Below, piece by piece: positions 44,916-52,271 of a stretch of DNA of 52,271 bases (its first letter is position 1; each line of letters begins with the position of its first letter). Made by a program: the position numbers and the translations under genes. Source of the stretch: Gammaproteobacteria bacterium (GTDB lineage: Bacteria; Pseudomonadota; Gammaproteobacteria; Xanthomonadales; SZUA-36); NCBI GenBank assembly GCA_024277815.1, contig JAJRUM010000006.1, positions 1 to 52,271 of the forward strand. The letters are read 5' to 3'. Below the pieces are notes generated by a model. It was not told the DNA's origin and searched no databases. It saw only the letters and a program-made list of their open reading frames with translations.

Positions 44916-45692
44916 TTATGGCCTGGTACTTTCCAGATAATCAGCAAGCGCACGGGATCTTTCCGCATTTCGCTGCATTATCCGCAACTTCGTATCTAAA
45001 TCGCTGAGCCTGCGGTTCAGGTTCGCCACAATTCCCGGTGCAGCCAGGAGCGATTCGATCGCAACCTGAATGGTCGCTGCATCCAAACCGAGTGTGCAGT
45101 TTTCTGGAAAACGGGTAATCAGCGCCCCGCTTGCGTCAGTGGTTACCGTATCACCGCAATTCTTTTCAATAGTCCGCTGTACCTCGATCGGCATGTGAGC
45201 ACGCAATACCTCGCGATAGGTATTTATATCGCGAAGTTGAAAACCTACCGCATCAACAGCAACGTAGTAGTTGGTCAAACGCGCGCGCGCTTCAATATCG
45301 GGAATCGTACTCATCGCTCCAACACTCAGAATTTCTTCAAAAGCCGATCGATTGAATACGGTGTGCCAGACTTGCGTTGCCTGGTAGGCTTCGATCAGAA
45401 ATTGCTCATCCAGATTGTCGGGTGCATTCTGCAGAGCGGAAAGTGCAGCTTCACCGTGTGTTCTCACATTCCGGTAGTAAGCCTGATGCGCCTGCAAGCT
45501 GCGCTCGTTGGCCCGCAGGTCCTGAATGAGACGATCATAGTAGGTTTTGACAGTATTCCGCTCAACTCGCGAATCGTTCCAGTTATCAACCTGAAGGCCC
45601 ATAAACACACCGATCACGAGAACCAGCAACTCGACCCCGATGGCGGTCCAGTTTTGCTCCTTCAGATTATTCGCTATACGGCGTGGCAGCAT
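44916..45692 (-). CDS. DUF6090-like membrane protein, unknown function
   Basis: A 258-residue protein with one N-terminal membrane helix. The opening NLKEQNWTAIGVELLVLVIGVFMGLQVDNWN is the hallmark of a gammaproteobacterial family of unknown function annotated as DUF6090-like; the remainder is helical, with YYDRLIQDLRANERSLQAH and a predicted coiled coil (LNRRLSDLDTKLRIMQRNAERSRAL). The start is ATG 45692. No operon partner is evident. The name is a recollection of the family pattern and could not be searched. I cannot assign a role. Confidence 0.7.
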   Translation of the reverse strand: MLPRRIANNLKEQNWTAIGVELLVLVIGVFMGLQVDNWNDSRVERNTVKTYYDRLIQDLRANERSLQAHQAYYRNVRTHGEAALSALQNAPDNLDEQFLIEAYQATQVWHTVFNRSAFEEILSVGAMSTIPDIEARARLTNYYVAVDAVGFQLRDINTYREVLRAHMPIEVQRTIEKNCGDTVTTDASGALITRFPENCTLGLDAATIQVAIESLLAAPGIVANLNRRLSDLDTKLRIMQRNAERSRALADYLESTRP

Positions 45693-45885
45693 AAAGACTT
45701 CCTTTTTTAAATCTTAAATCGGATCAACAGCATATCGCTTCAGATCAACCAACTTCACAATCCGCAACGATGCAGGAGGCTAGCACTTCGCCCGGCACAT
45801 TGAAACTAACAGCAAAAAGAATATTGGGTGCCATCTGCAATCGCTAATCAGGTTATGCTCATACTCACCCCCAGGGCACACACGT

Positions 45886-46086
45886 ATGGCTTCAAATTCC
45901 AAAATCTGCAAATTGAAAATATCCTTGTCTGATATCGATCGAAACCACTACGATTCACTCAGCTTAACCGTCGCCCAGCACCCTTCCGAAACAACTGAAA
46001 GGATGATGGTTCGAATTCTGGTTTTTTGTATCAATGCCCGGGCAGGTCTCGAATTTACCAGGGGTTGGGTGCCGTTACAGGGCTAA
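45886..46086 (+). pseudogene. yaeQ: YaeQ N-terminal fragment
   Basis: The 66-residue product SLTVAQHPSETTERMMVRIL and ARAGLEFTRG matches the beginning of YaeQ, a roughly 180-residue protein, but then reads WVPLQG and stops. About two thirds of the gene are missing, so it is a 3'-deleted relic. The next gene starts 3 bp after its stop, so the deletion may have placed it under the yaeQ promoter. Confidence 0.75.
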
Positions 46087-46089
46087 CAG

Positions 46090-46362
46090 ATGTCTGAGGT
46101 TAAGAAACTTTTAAAAAAACACGGGCAGCTCAACCAGTTAGACAACGTGAAAGTCGAGAGCCATGTGCAACGGAACAAAGACGAGTGGGTAATCAATACG
46201 ATTATGCTGGAAGGATATGACGTGCCTTTCAAATACAAGCGTCAGATAGTTTACAAAAGCCTGCAAGGGGCGCGGGTTAATCTGACTTTCTACCCGGAAA
46301 CGGAATCCATAGCCGGCATCATATTTGAAGTGATGACTGTGGTTCGAATTAGGAGATCATAG
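46090..46362 (+). CDS. conserved hypothetical protein (90 aa)
   Basis: A 90-residue basic protein. VKKLLKKHGQLNQLDNVKVESH, TIMLEGYDVPFKYKRQIVYKSLQGARVNLTFYP and IIFEVMTVVRIR read like a conserved small family in gammaproteobacteria, but no function is known to me. Its start is 3 bp after the truncated yaeQ frame, so expression may depend on that relic's promoter and translation. No ribosome site better than the yaeQ context is visible. Confidence 0.65.
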   Translation: MSEVKKLLKKHGQLNQLDNVKVESHVQRNKDEWVINTIMLEGYDVPFKYKRQIVYKSLQGARVNLTFYPETESIAGIIFEVMTVVRIRRS

Positions 46363-46392
46363 TTCAACCGAACGGTGCGCGCCCCTGGTGCA

Positions 46393-46435
46393 TTGACAGC
46401 CATATCTCTGTGGCATAGGCTATGGCATATGCTAT
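46393..46435 (+). promoter_or_regulatory. VapBC promoter/operator region
   Basis: A consensus -35 TTGACA lies at 46393-46398. Downstream are the perfect inverted repeat CATAGGCTATG (46414-46424) and the perfect palindrome GCATATGC (46425-46432) within the near-symmetric ATGGCATATGCTAT (46422-46435), covering the expected -10. This is the usual place for VapBC autorepression. Confidence 0.5.
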
Positions 46436-46456
46436 TTCTGCATAAAGGAGCATTTG

Positions 46457-46696
46457 ATGCAATCTGAGCGACACGTTCGCCTTTTCCGCAACGGACGCAA
46501 TCAGGCATTGCGTATTCCCCGTGAGTTTGAACTGGAGGGAGACGAAGCGATCATCCACAAAGACGGCGATCGCCTGATTATTGAACCTGTAAGGAAGGGT
46601 AAGTTGTCAGCGTTGCTTGCCACCCTTGATCCATTGGAAGAACTTTTCCCCGATGTGGATGAGACACTGCCAACACTTGATGATGTGGAAATCTGA
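46457..46696 (+). CDS. vapB: VapB-type antitoxin (AbrB-like)
   Basis: A 79-residue antitoxin: RLFRNGRNQALRIPREFELEG fits the swapped-hairpin AbrB/SpoVT DNA-binding fold, and the C-terminus (LDPLEELFPDVDETLPTLDD) is the acidic toxin-binding arm. ATG 46457 is six bases after AAGGAG; a TTG directly precedes it. The VapC gene starts 2 bp beyond the stop, making a classical antitoxin-first pair. Confidence 0.87.
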   Translation: MQSERHVRLFRNGRNQALRIPREFELEGDEAIIHKDGDRLIIEPVRKGKLSALLATLDPLEELFPDVDETLPTLDDVEI

Positions 46697-46698
46697 CT

Positions 46699-47106
46699 TT
46701 GAAACCCCGGTTTCTGCTGGATACCAACATCCTTTCTGACCTGGTGCGCAACCCGCAAGGACTGATTGCTCAAAAAATACTGACTGAGGGTGAACGAACG
46801 ATTTGCACCAGCATTATCGCGGCCGCTGAATTACGCTTCGGAGCCAGAAAGCTTGGTTCAAAGAGGTTAGCCACCCAGCTCCATACCATTCTTTCAGCCA
46901 TTGAAATACTGCCGCTGGAAGAACCTTCTGATCAACGTTATGGAGAGCTTAGGGCTGGCCTGGAAAAGCGGGGATTAATAATTGGGCCTAACGATATGCT
47001 TATAGCTGCACATGCCCTGATGTTAGATTGCGTGCTGGTTACTGCAAATGTGCGGGGGTTTTCCCGCGTGCCCGGTCTAAAAGTAGAGAACTGGCTTCAG
47101 CATTGA
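46699..47106 (+). CDS. vapC: VapC-type PIN-domain ribonuclease toxin
   Basis: A 135-residue PIN nuclease. Acidic site residues: Asp8 in FLLDTNILSDLV, Glu44 in AAAELRFGAR, Asp99 in GPNDMLIAAHA; the fourth position has Asn117 in TANVRGFSRVPGL, which is common in this VapC group (FitB/VapC-like). The start is TTG at 46699, with AAATCTGAC before it. All motifs look intact. VapC toxins cleave tRNA or rRNA; target here is unknown. Confidence 0.9.
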   Translation: MKPRFLLDTNILSDLVRNPQGLIAQKILTEGERTICTSIIAAAELRFGARKLGSKRLATQLHTILSAIEILPLEEPSDQRYGELRAGLEKRGLIIGPNDMLIAAHALMLDCVLVTANVRGFSRVPGLKVENWLQH

Positions 47107-47184
47107 TTCCTGCGCCGCGCCGCTCCCGCTTAGCGCAGCGCATCCAGTTACAGTTAATGGGGCCGGATACTTTTTAAAATGAGA

Positions 47185-47220
47185 AGATCAATAGAAACTA
47201 CCGGGTCTCCCGCTTCCATT
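47185..47220 (-). repeat. 36-bp degenerate copy of the XRE antitoxin gene
   Basis: This stretch matches 44131-44166 at 33 of 36 bases; all three differences are G/A transitions. On the minus strand it still reads MEAGDPVVSIDL, as in the antitoxin's MEAGDPAVSIDL. It is a relic of a second antitoxin copy. Confidence 0.7.
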
Positions 47221-47247
47221 CACCACCTTCTTTCACATAGATGCCTG

Positions 47248-48945
47248 TCACCCCGATTCCGGGATCAGATGGGATAAACCAATCGCACGCAATACGCCAG
47301 GAAACCTGGGATCGCTGTGGAAGCCGAACGCTGATGGGATGAAAAATATGTACAGAAGGTTACTGTCACGCAGCACCCTTGCGGTCTCGAGCGAGTCAAA
47401 CGCGGCATCCATATCACCAATCCCGGCCTGGGCTATGGCAACCCACAAGCTTGATGAATAGCCCTGGGGTGATCGTGCTTCGAGTTGCTGAATGAGGTCT
47501 TGAGCCTTGTCGGTGGATCCCTGCAACCCGTAAAAACCAGCCAGTATGCCGATCACCATCACCAGGGGGCCTCCAAACTCAAGCGCCTGCTCCATCACGG
47601 CAACTGCCTCGTTGATTCGCCCCTGGCGCATCAGCGTGTCAGCCAGGCCGATATGCAGCAAAGGCAGCTCAGGCATCTTTTCGAGCAGGGCTCGAAATGA
47701 TTTCTCAGCCTCATCCACATCACCAAACAGATAGCGAACCGTTGCCTCCCTGCTCTGCAGCGCCACATCGAGGGGGTCCAGCTTCTGTGCCAGCGCATTC
47801 TCAGCGATGGCTGCAGCATAGTCATGCTCAACGTAGGTGAAATAAAACTCCCGCCACATGTGGATACGGGCGATATTGGGGCCAAGTTCCACCGCACGAT
47901 CAAAATGCGTTTTGGCCGCCCGGTAGTCCCATTCGTAGTACATGGCGACCAATGCACGCGCCAGGTGAGCGTCCGGGAGATTCGGGTCAAGCTCAATAGC
48001 CACGTCAGCCTCCTGCCGTGCACGGGGCATGGTTTCCTTGTCAGCCTTTAGCTGAAAGCCGATAGACTGGAGGGTGAGCGCTTCGGCCAGACCTGCGCGA
48101 GCAGCTGCAAAGCCGGAATCCAGGGCAATACTCTCTTCGAAACAGGCAGCCGCCTCCAACATGTCCTTGCCGGCAAAACCGGTTAACAACTGCCGCGCCT
48201 TCAGGAACACATCGTATGCTGGTAGCTCGCTGCTGCGGGCCACAGGCCGGAGCGCATTACCGGCCAATCGGACGTGCTGTGACAAGCGCTCCGCCACCGC
48301 ACCCGCGATCTCATCCTGAATCTCAAAAACAGCCCCCACCGACCGGTCGAAACGTTCCGACCAGATATGGTAGCCACTTGTCGCATCTATTAGTTGGGCA
48401 GTGATTCGCAGGGTGTCGCCGGCACGTCGAACGCTCCCCTCGACCAGGTACGACACACCCAGTCGCTGACCGATCTCACGAATGTCGGCATGTTTCCCCT
48501 TGAACATAAAAGCAGAGGTCCGCGCGGTCACGCGAAGGTCGGCAAGACCTGCCAGCACGTTGGTGATTTCCTCTGTTATACCATCGGCAAAATACTCACG
48601 CTCCTGTTCAGGATCCATGCTTTCGAAAGGCAGAACCACAACGGAGTTTGTCTGCGGCGGGGCATCCGGAGAAGGTGTAGCCAGAGCAGGTTCAGCTTCA
48701 GCCGTGGTGACCGGTGCTTGCTCCTCAGGTCGCACCTCGCACGCCCAGGCCAGCACCAGTGCAAGCGGAAACCCAAGAACGGTCAGCACCAGCACTATAC
48801 CAACGGCGCTTTCCGGAAGGTTCAGGCTGGGGAAAGCGATATCGGCTATCTGCCAGATAACAAACGCCACGGCCGCGTAGACGACGGCCACCTTGTAGAC
48901 CTTCCGGCGACGAAGTTCCGCGAGGAACTTACGGACTGCGTTCAT
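47248..48945 (-). CDS. TolB-like/TPR membrane protein (565 aa)
   Basis: Membrane protein with two N-terminal helices (about 17-40 and 47-70), a TolB/FlgO-like domain (SVVVLPFESMDPEQEREYFADGITEEITNVL, LVEGSVRRAGDTLRITAQL, HIWSERFDRSVGAVFEIQDEIAGAV) and about eight TPR units. The N-terminus FLAELRRRKVYKVAVVYAAVAFVIWQIADIAFP is a close relative of the 40476-42233 product. Relatives are found with cyclase or wHTH domains, absent here. It is divergent from the tricorn protease gene. Function unknown; helper or signalling role possible. Confidence 0.83.
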   Translation of the reverse strand: MNAVRKFLAELRRRKVYKVAVVYAAVAFVIWQIADIAFPSLNLPESAVGIVLVLTVLGFPLALVLAWACEVRPEEQAPVTTAEAEPALATPSPDAPPQTNSVVVLPFESMDPEQEREYFADGITEEITNVLAGLADLRVTARTSAFMFKGKHADIREIGQRLGVSYLVEGSVRRAGDTLRITAQLIDATSGYHIWSERFDRSVGAVFEIQDEIAGAVAERLSQHVRLAGNALRPVARSSELPAYDVFLKARQLLTGFAGKDMLEAAACFEESIALDSGFAAARAGLAEALTLQSIGFQLKADKETMPRARQEADVAIELDPNLPDAHLARALVAMYYEWDYRAAKTHFDRAVELGPNIARIHMWREFYFTYVEHDYAAAIAENALAQKLDPLDVALQSREATVRYLFGDVDEAEKSFRALLEKMPELPLLHIGLADTLMRQGRINEAVAVMEQALEFGGPLVMVIGILAGFYGLQGSTDKAQDLIQQLEARSPQGYSSSLWVAIAQAGIGDMDAAFDSLETARVLRDSNLLYIFFIPSAFGFHSDPRFPGVLRAIGLSHLIPESG

Positions 48946-49050
48946 TTAGATTTCTCGCCCACCCTGGTGACGAATTCCTGTATAGGTTACACCAAAAGAA
49001 ATTGGGCGGTAAAAGCCGGCTGAAAAGAAGCCCTGCTGAGGCAGGTGGTT

Positions 49051-49079
49051 TTGCGTGATGACAACGACGGGCGTAGAAT
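49051..49079 (+). promoter_or_regulatory. candidate promoter of the tricorn-type protease gene
   Basis: TTGCGT (49051-49056), a 17-bp spacer and TAGAAT (49074-49079) fit a sigma70 promoter and lie 75 bases before the ATG. The -10 matches five of six positions, the -35 three of six. Confidence 0.4.
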
Positions 49080-49154
49080 CTTTGCCCATATCCAACCACA
49101 ACCAACACATGACAGGTGTCTGGCTATCGCATCGGTCCAAATCACGGGGTAATA

Positions 49155-52100
49155 ATGAAATTCAAATCGCTAACCGTTTTCGCGGCAGTTCTGCTGTTCG
49201 CGCAATCCGCCTTTTCCCAGCCAACCCTGTTGCTTCGCCAACCTGCGGTTTCCGCCCAACACCTGGCCTTTGTCTATGCCGGTGATATCTGGGTTGCCAA
49301 CCGTGATGGTTCCAGTCCACGCCGCCTGACCTCGCAGCCGGCCAATGAGAGTGGCCCGATTTTCTCCCCGGATGGCAGCCTGATTGCATACACTGCCCGT
49401 TACGAAGACAACGTCGATGTGTACATCGTGCCCACTGCGGGTGGCCAGCCACAACGCCAGACCTGGCACCCGGGTCCGGATATCGCGACCGGATGGAGCG
49501 CGGATGGCGAAGCCATTGTGCTGGTTTCAAGACGTGAAACCGACCATGGGCGTTCCGCCCAACTTTACCACCTGAAACCAGGTGGCGGCCTGCCGGTAAA
49601 GCAGATGGAAGCGCGCATTTACCGCGCCAGCTATGATGCCAGCGGTAAGCAGTTGGCGTTTATCGCACACGGTTCGGGCTACAACGGCCTGTTTGGGGGT
49701 ACCGCCGGCTGGAAGGGCTACCGTGGTGGTACCACGCCTGAAATCCAGATCATGGATATCGCAGCGCAGACGGTTACCACCGTGGAGGGCGCCGGTGCCA
49801 CCAACTTCAACCCGTTCTGGCTGAACGGGCAGTTGTATTTTATTTCTGACCGTGACAACAAGATGTTCAACATCTTCCACTATGATGCGGAAAAGGGAGC
49901 CGTTGAGCGCCTTACGGACGAGACAGTATGGGACGTGCGCGCCGCCTCCGGCTTTGGCAACACCATCGTCTACGAGGCCGGCGGACAACTCAAGCAGTAC
50001 GAGATCGGTAGCCAACAGGCTCGCGTGATCGACATCAACATCAACCCCGACCTGCCGCAATTGCGCACCCAGTGGAAGTCGGCCGCCGGGAATATCGAGA
50101 CCATTGGCCTGTCGCCGTCAGGCAAGCGCGCAATCATCACCGCCCGGGGCGAGGTGTTTACACTGCCGGTCAAGGACGGCCCGACCCGCAATGTCAGCGC
50201 CGATGGTGCCCGGCACGAATACACCGGCCTGTGGTCTCCCAAGGGTGACAAGATCGCCTATATCACCGAGTCTGCTGACGGCCAGGCGCTGGTCATCCGC
50301 GACCAGACCGGCCGCGGTGACAGCACCCGCCATCAACTGGGCCCGTATTTCTACCATTTGCTGGCCTGGGGTGGCGGCGACAAGCCGCGTATCGTGTTCC
50401 AGGATAACCACTTATCGCTGTACGCCATTGAAACCGCAAGCGGCAAGGTTCACAAGATTGCCACCGGCACGCGCCGTGATCAGATCGATGTCTCCATTTC
50501 TTCTGATGGCCAGTGGCTGGCCTACACGCAGGAGCAACCCAACTACAACCGTGATCTTATGCTGCTGAATTTTGCCTCAGGTACCAGCACACAGGTGACC
50601 GATGGTGCCGCAGATGTGGCCTCGCCCGCATTCAGCATGGATGGCAAGTATCTGTATTTCGCCGCCTCGACAAATGCCGGTCCGATCCAGGTGGGTCTCA
50701 ATATGACCAGCCAGGAACGCCCGTACCGCGCCGGACTTTACGCCCTGGTGTTGGCCGCCGATGGCAAGTCACCGGTGCTGGCTGACACCAGCGACGAAGG
50801 TGAAGACAAGAATATCGAGGAAAACAAGGATAAGAAAGCGGGTAAAAAGAAGAAGTCCCGGAACAAGGACGCTGATGATGCCGATAAGCCAGCCGAGACG
50901 CGCATTGATCTGCCTGGCTTGGCCGGGCGCATGGTCGCGCTGCCGGTGGCAGAAAACAACTACGGCAACCTGGCGGTCGGTAAGGACGGCAAGCTGTTCT
51001 ATATCCAGTCAACCCAGGCCGGCGCCAGTGTCGAACCACCCGGTGCCAAGCGCGGTGCCGGTAACACCCTGAAGCACTTTGACCCCAGGGAAAAGAAAGC
51101 CACCACGCTGCTCACCGGCATCACTGGCTTCACGCTTGGCGCGAAGGGCAGCCACCTGATCATCAGGCAGGCAGACGGTGCGCTCGTGGTGGCCGAAATA
51201 GCCGACAAGCTGGAGCCGAAAAAGCTCTCGCTGGATGGCCTGAAAGTGCGCGTCAACCCGCGTGAAGAATGGCTGCAGATATTCAATGAAGCCTGGCGCA
51301 TGGAAAAGGAATATTTCTATGCCGACAACATGCACGGACTGGACTGGCAGGCTGTCTATGACCGCTTCCGGCCATTGGTCGACCACCTGGGCCGACGCGA
51401 GGACCTGAATGCATTGATCGTCGAAATGATCGCCGAAATGCAGGTTGGCCACAACCGTGCCGGTGGTGGTGATGTGTACAAGGAAAAGGGCGTTAAAGCC
51501 GGTCTGCTGGGCGCAAATTTCCGCCTTCACAAGGGCCGTTACCAGATCGCCAAAATATACACCGGTGAACAATGGAACCCGTTTATCAAGGCACCGCTGG
51601 CCACACCGGGCAATGCCGCCCGCGAAGGTTACTACATCCTCGCCATTGATGGCAAGGAACTAAGTGCCCGGGACAACATCTTCGATGCCTTACAGGGTAC
51701 TGCCGGCAAGCAGGTGAACCTGCGGGTCAGCGCCGACCCCAGGGGCCGCGATGCGCGCGATATCGTGGTCGAGCCAGTGAAATCCGAGCGTAATCTGCGC
51801 CTGTGGTCGTGGATCGAGGCCAACCGGCGTGCGGTCGATAAAGCCACCGCTGGCCGCGTGGGCTACGTATACCTGCCCAACACCGCCAGCGCCGGCTACA
51901 CATTCTTCAACCGCATGTTCTTCGCCCAGGTAGACAAAGACGCGATCATCATCGATGAGCGTGCGAATGCGGGTGGCCAGGCTGCCAACTACATCACCGA
52001 GGTATTGAGCCGCCGACACCTGTCCGGCTGGAAAGACCGTGACGGGATACCTTACAACACGCCGGCGGGCGCCATCCACGGCCCAAAGGTGATGTTGATC

Positions 52101-52271
52101 GACCAGGATGCCGGCTCCGGCGGCGACTACCTGCCCTACTCATTCCGCCAACTGGGCATCGGCAAGCTGATCGGCACCCGCACCTGGGGCGGCCTGATTG
52201 GTATCTACGCCAATCCACAATTGATGGATGGCGGTACGTTGACAGTGCCGTTCTTCAGGTTCTATGACGCC
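49155..52271 (+). CDS. tricorn-type S41 protease (3' partial)
   Basis: A periplasmic/exported peptidase whose frame is open to the right edge (1039 codons so far). A signal peptide (MKFKSLTVFAAVLLFAQSAF) is followed by WD/PD40 beta-propeller repeats (PIFSPDGSLIAYTARYEDNV), a lysine-rich linker (about residues 552-580), a helical/tricorn core (EAWRMEKEYFYADNMHGLDW), a PDZ-like region (GNAAREGYYILAIDGKELS) and an S41 catalytic core with DERANAGGQAANYITE and the nucleophile serine in DQDAGSGGDYLPYSFRQLG. The family degrades short peptides into still smaller ones. ATG 49155 has GGGG seven bases upstream. The remaining C-terminal part lies outside the window. Confidence 0.92.
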   Translation, partial: MKFKSLTVFAAVLLFAQSAFSQPTLLLRQPAVSAQHLAFVYAGDIWVANRDGSSPRRLTSQPANESGPIFSPDGSLIAYTARYEDNVDVYIVPTAGGQPQRQTWHPGPDIATGWSADGEAIVLVSRRETDHGRSAQLYHLKPGGGLPVKQMEARIYRASYDASGKQLAFIAHGSGYNGLFGGTAGWKGYRGGTTPEIQIMDIAAQTVTTVEGAGATNFNPFWLNGQLYFISDRDNKMFNIFHYDAEKGAVERLTDETVWDVRAASGFGNTIVYEAGGQLKQYEIGSQQARVIDININPDLPQLRTQWKSAAGNIETIGLSPSGKRAIITARGEVFTLPVKDGPTRNVSADGARHEYTGLWSPKGDKIAYITESADGQALVIRDQTGRGDSTRHQLGPYFYHLLAWGGGDKPRIVFQDNHLSLYAIETASGKVHKIATGTRRDQIDVSISSDGQWLAYTQEQPNYNRDLMLLNFASGTSTQVTDGAADVASPAFSMDGKYLYFAASTNAGPIQVGLNMTSQERPYRAGLYALVLAADGKSPVLADTSDEGEDKNIEENKDKKAGKKKKSRNKDADDADKPAETRIDLPGLAGRMVALPVAENNYGNLAVGKDGKLFYIQSTQAGASVEPPGAKRGAGNTLKHFDPREKKATTLLTGITGFTLGAKGSHLIIRQADGALVVAEIADKLEPKKLSLDGLKVRVNPREEWLQIFNEAWRMEKEYFYADNMHGLDWQAVYDRFRPLVDHLGRREDLNALIVEMIAEMQVGHNRAGGGDVYKEKGVKAGLLGANFRLHKGRYQIAKIYTGEQWNPFIKAPLATPGNAAREGYYILAIDGKELSARDNIFDALQGTAGKQVNLRVSADPRGRDARDIVVEPVKSERNLRLWSWIEANRRAVDKATAGRVGYVYLPNTASAGYTFFNRMFFAQVDKDAIIIDERANAGGQAANYITEVLSRRHLSGWKDRDGIPYNTPAGAIHGPKVMLIDQDAGSGGDYLPYSFRQLGIGKLIGTRTWGGLIGIYANPQLMDGGTLTVPFFRFYDA

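Noticed and set aside
44807..45007. 66-codon plus-strand open frame
   Set aside because: Overlaps the DUF6090-like gene end and has no recognised family; the region 44735-44915 shows no gene I can support.

Overview
The window looks like a chromosomal segment of a GC-moderate, Gram-negative bacterium, most likely a marine or aquatic gammaproteobacterium. This is inferred from gene content: a single-chain pyruvate carboxylase, a single-chain NifJ, ToxR/CadC-like and TolB/TPR proteins, a DUF6090-like protein, WbsX-type glycan enzymes, YaeQ and a tricorn-type protease. A family-level placement is not possible from sequence reading alone. I see no rRNA, tRNA or CRISPR array.

Region 1 (1-5.2 kb): the 3' part of a class V aminotransferase converges on pyruvate carboxylase with overlapping stop codons, followed by a Doc-type toxin and its ribbon-helix-helix antitoxin with a perfect 18-bp palindromic operator. 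Region 2 (5.3-14.7 kb, minus strand): one giant secreted cohesin/dockerin/Ig/beta-propeller/Rhs gene of about 3.1 kaa, cut by a single in-frame TGA. A ToxR/CadC-like regulator (15.0-17.3 kb) is divergent to it. Region 3 (17.4-22.6 kb): a GltD-like flavoprotein with extra ferredoxin clusters is translationally coupled to nifJ (pyruvate:acceptor oxidoreductase); nifJ is also cut by a single in-frame stop (TAA). Together they would resemble a two-subunit pyruvate:NADP oxidoreductase. Region 4 (22.6-27.1 kb, minus): an aldehyde dehydrogenase, a MerA-like reductase with a short leader ORF and a mer-like operator, and an APC permease. Region 5 (27.1-30.7 kb, minus): two WbsX (GH99-like) glycan proteins, one fused to a GT4-like glycosyltransferase.

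Region 6 (31-38.8 kb, plus): a compact five-gene cluster of a TolB/TPR membrane protein, an SMP-30-like lactonase, a membrane-anchored RoxA/MauG-like cytochrome c with three haem motifs, a catalase-related haem protein, and an AmpG-like MFS transporter fused to two zinc ribbons. I consider this the best candidate for an undescribed oxidative pathway in the window. An NHL-repeat secreted protein follows.

Region 7 (40.5-48.9 kb): two large TolB/TPR membrane proteins flank an island of three toxin-antitoxin modules (HigBA-like, a second HigBA-like with a nonsense-truncated toxin, VapBC). Each has an operator-like palindrome. The island also holds gene relics (a HEPN fragment, a YaeQ fragment, a 36-bp duplicate of an antitoxin gene) and one IS21-like terminus. 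Region 8 (49.2 kb to the end): a tricorn-type S41 protease that runs off the window.
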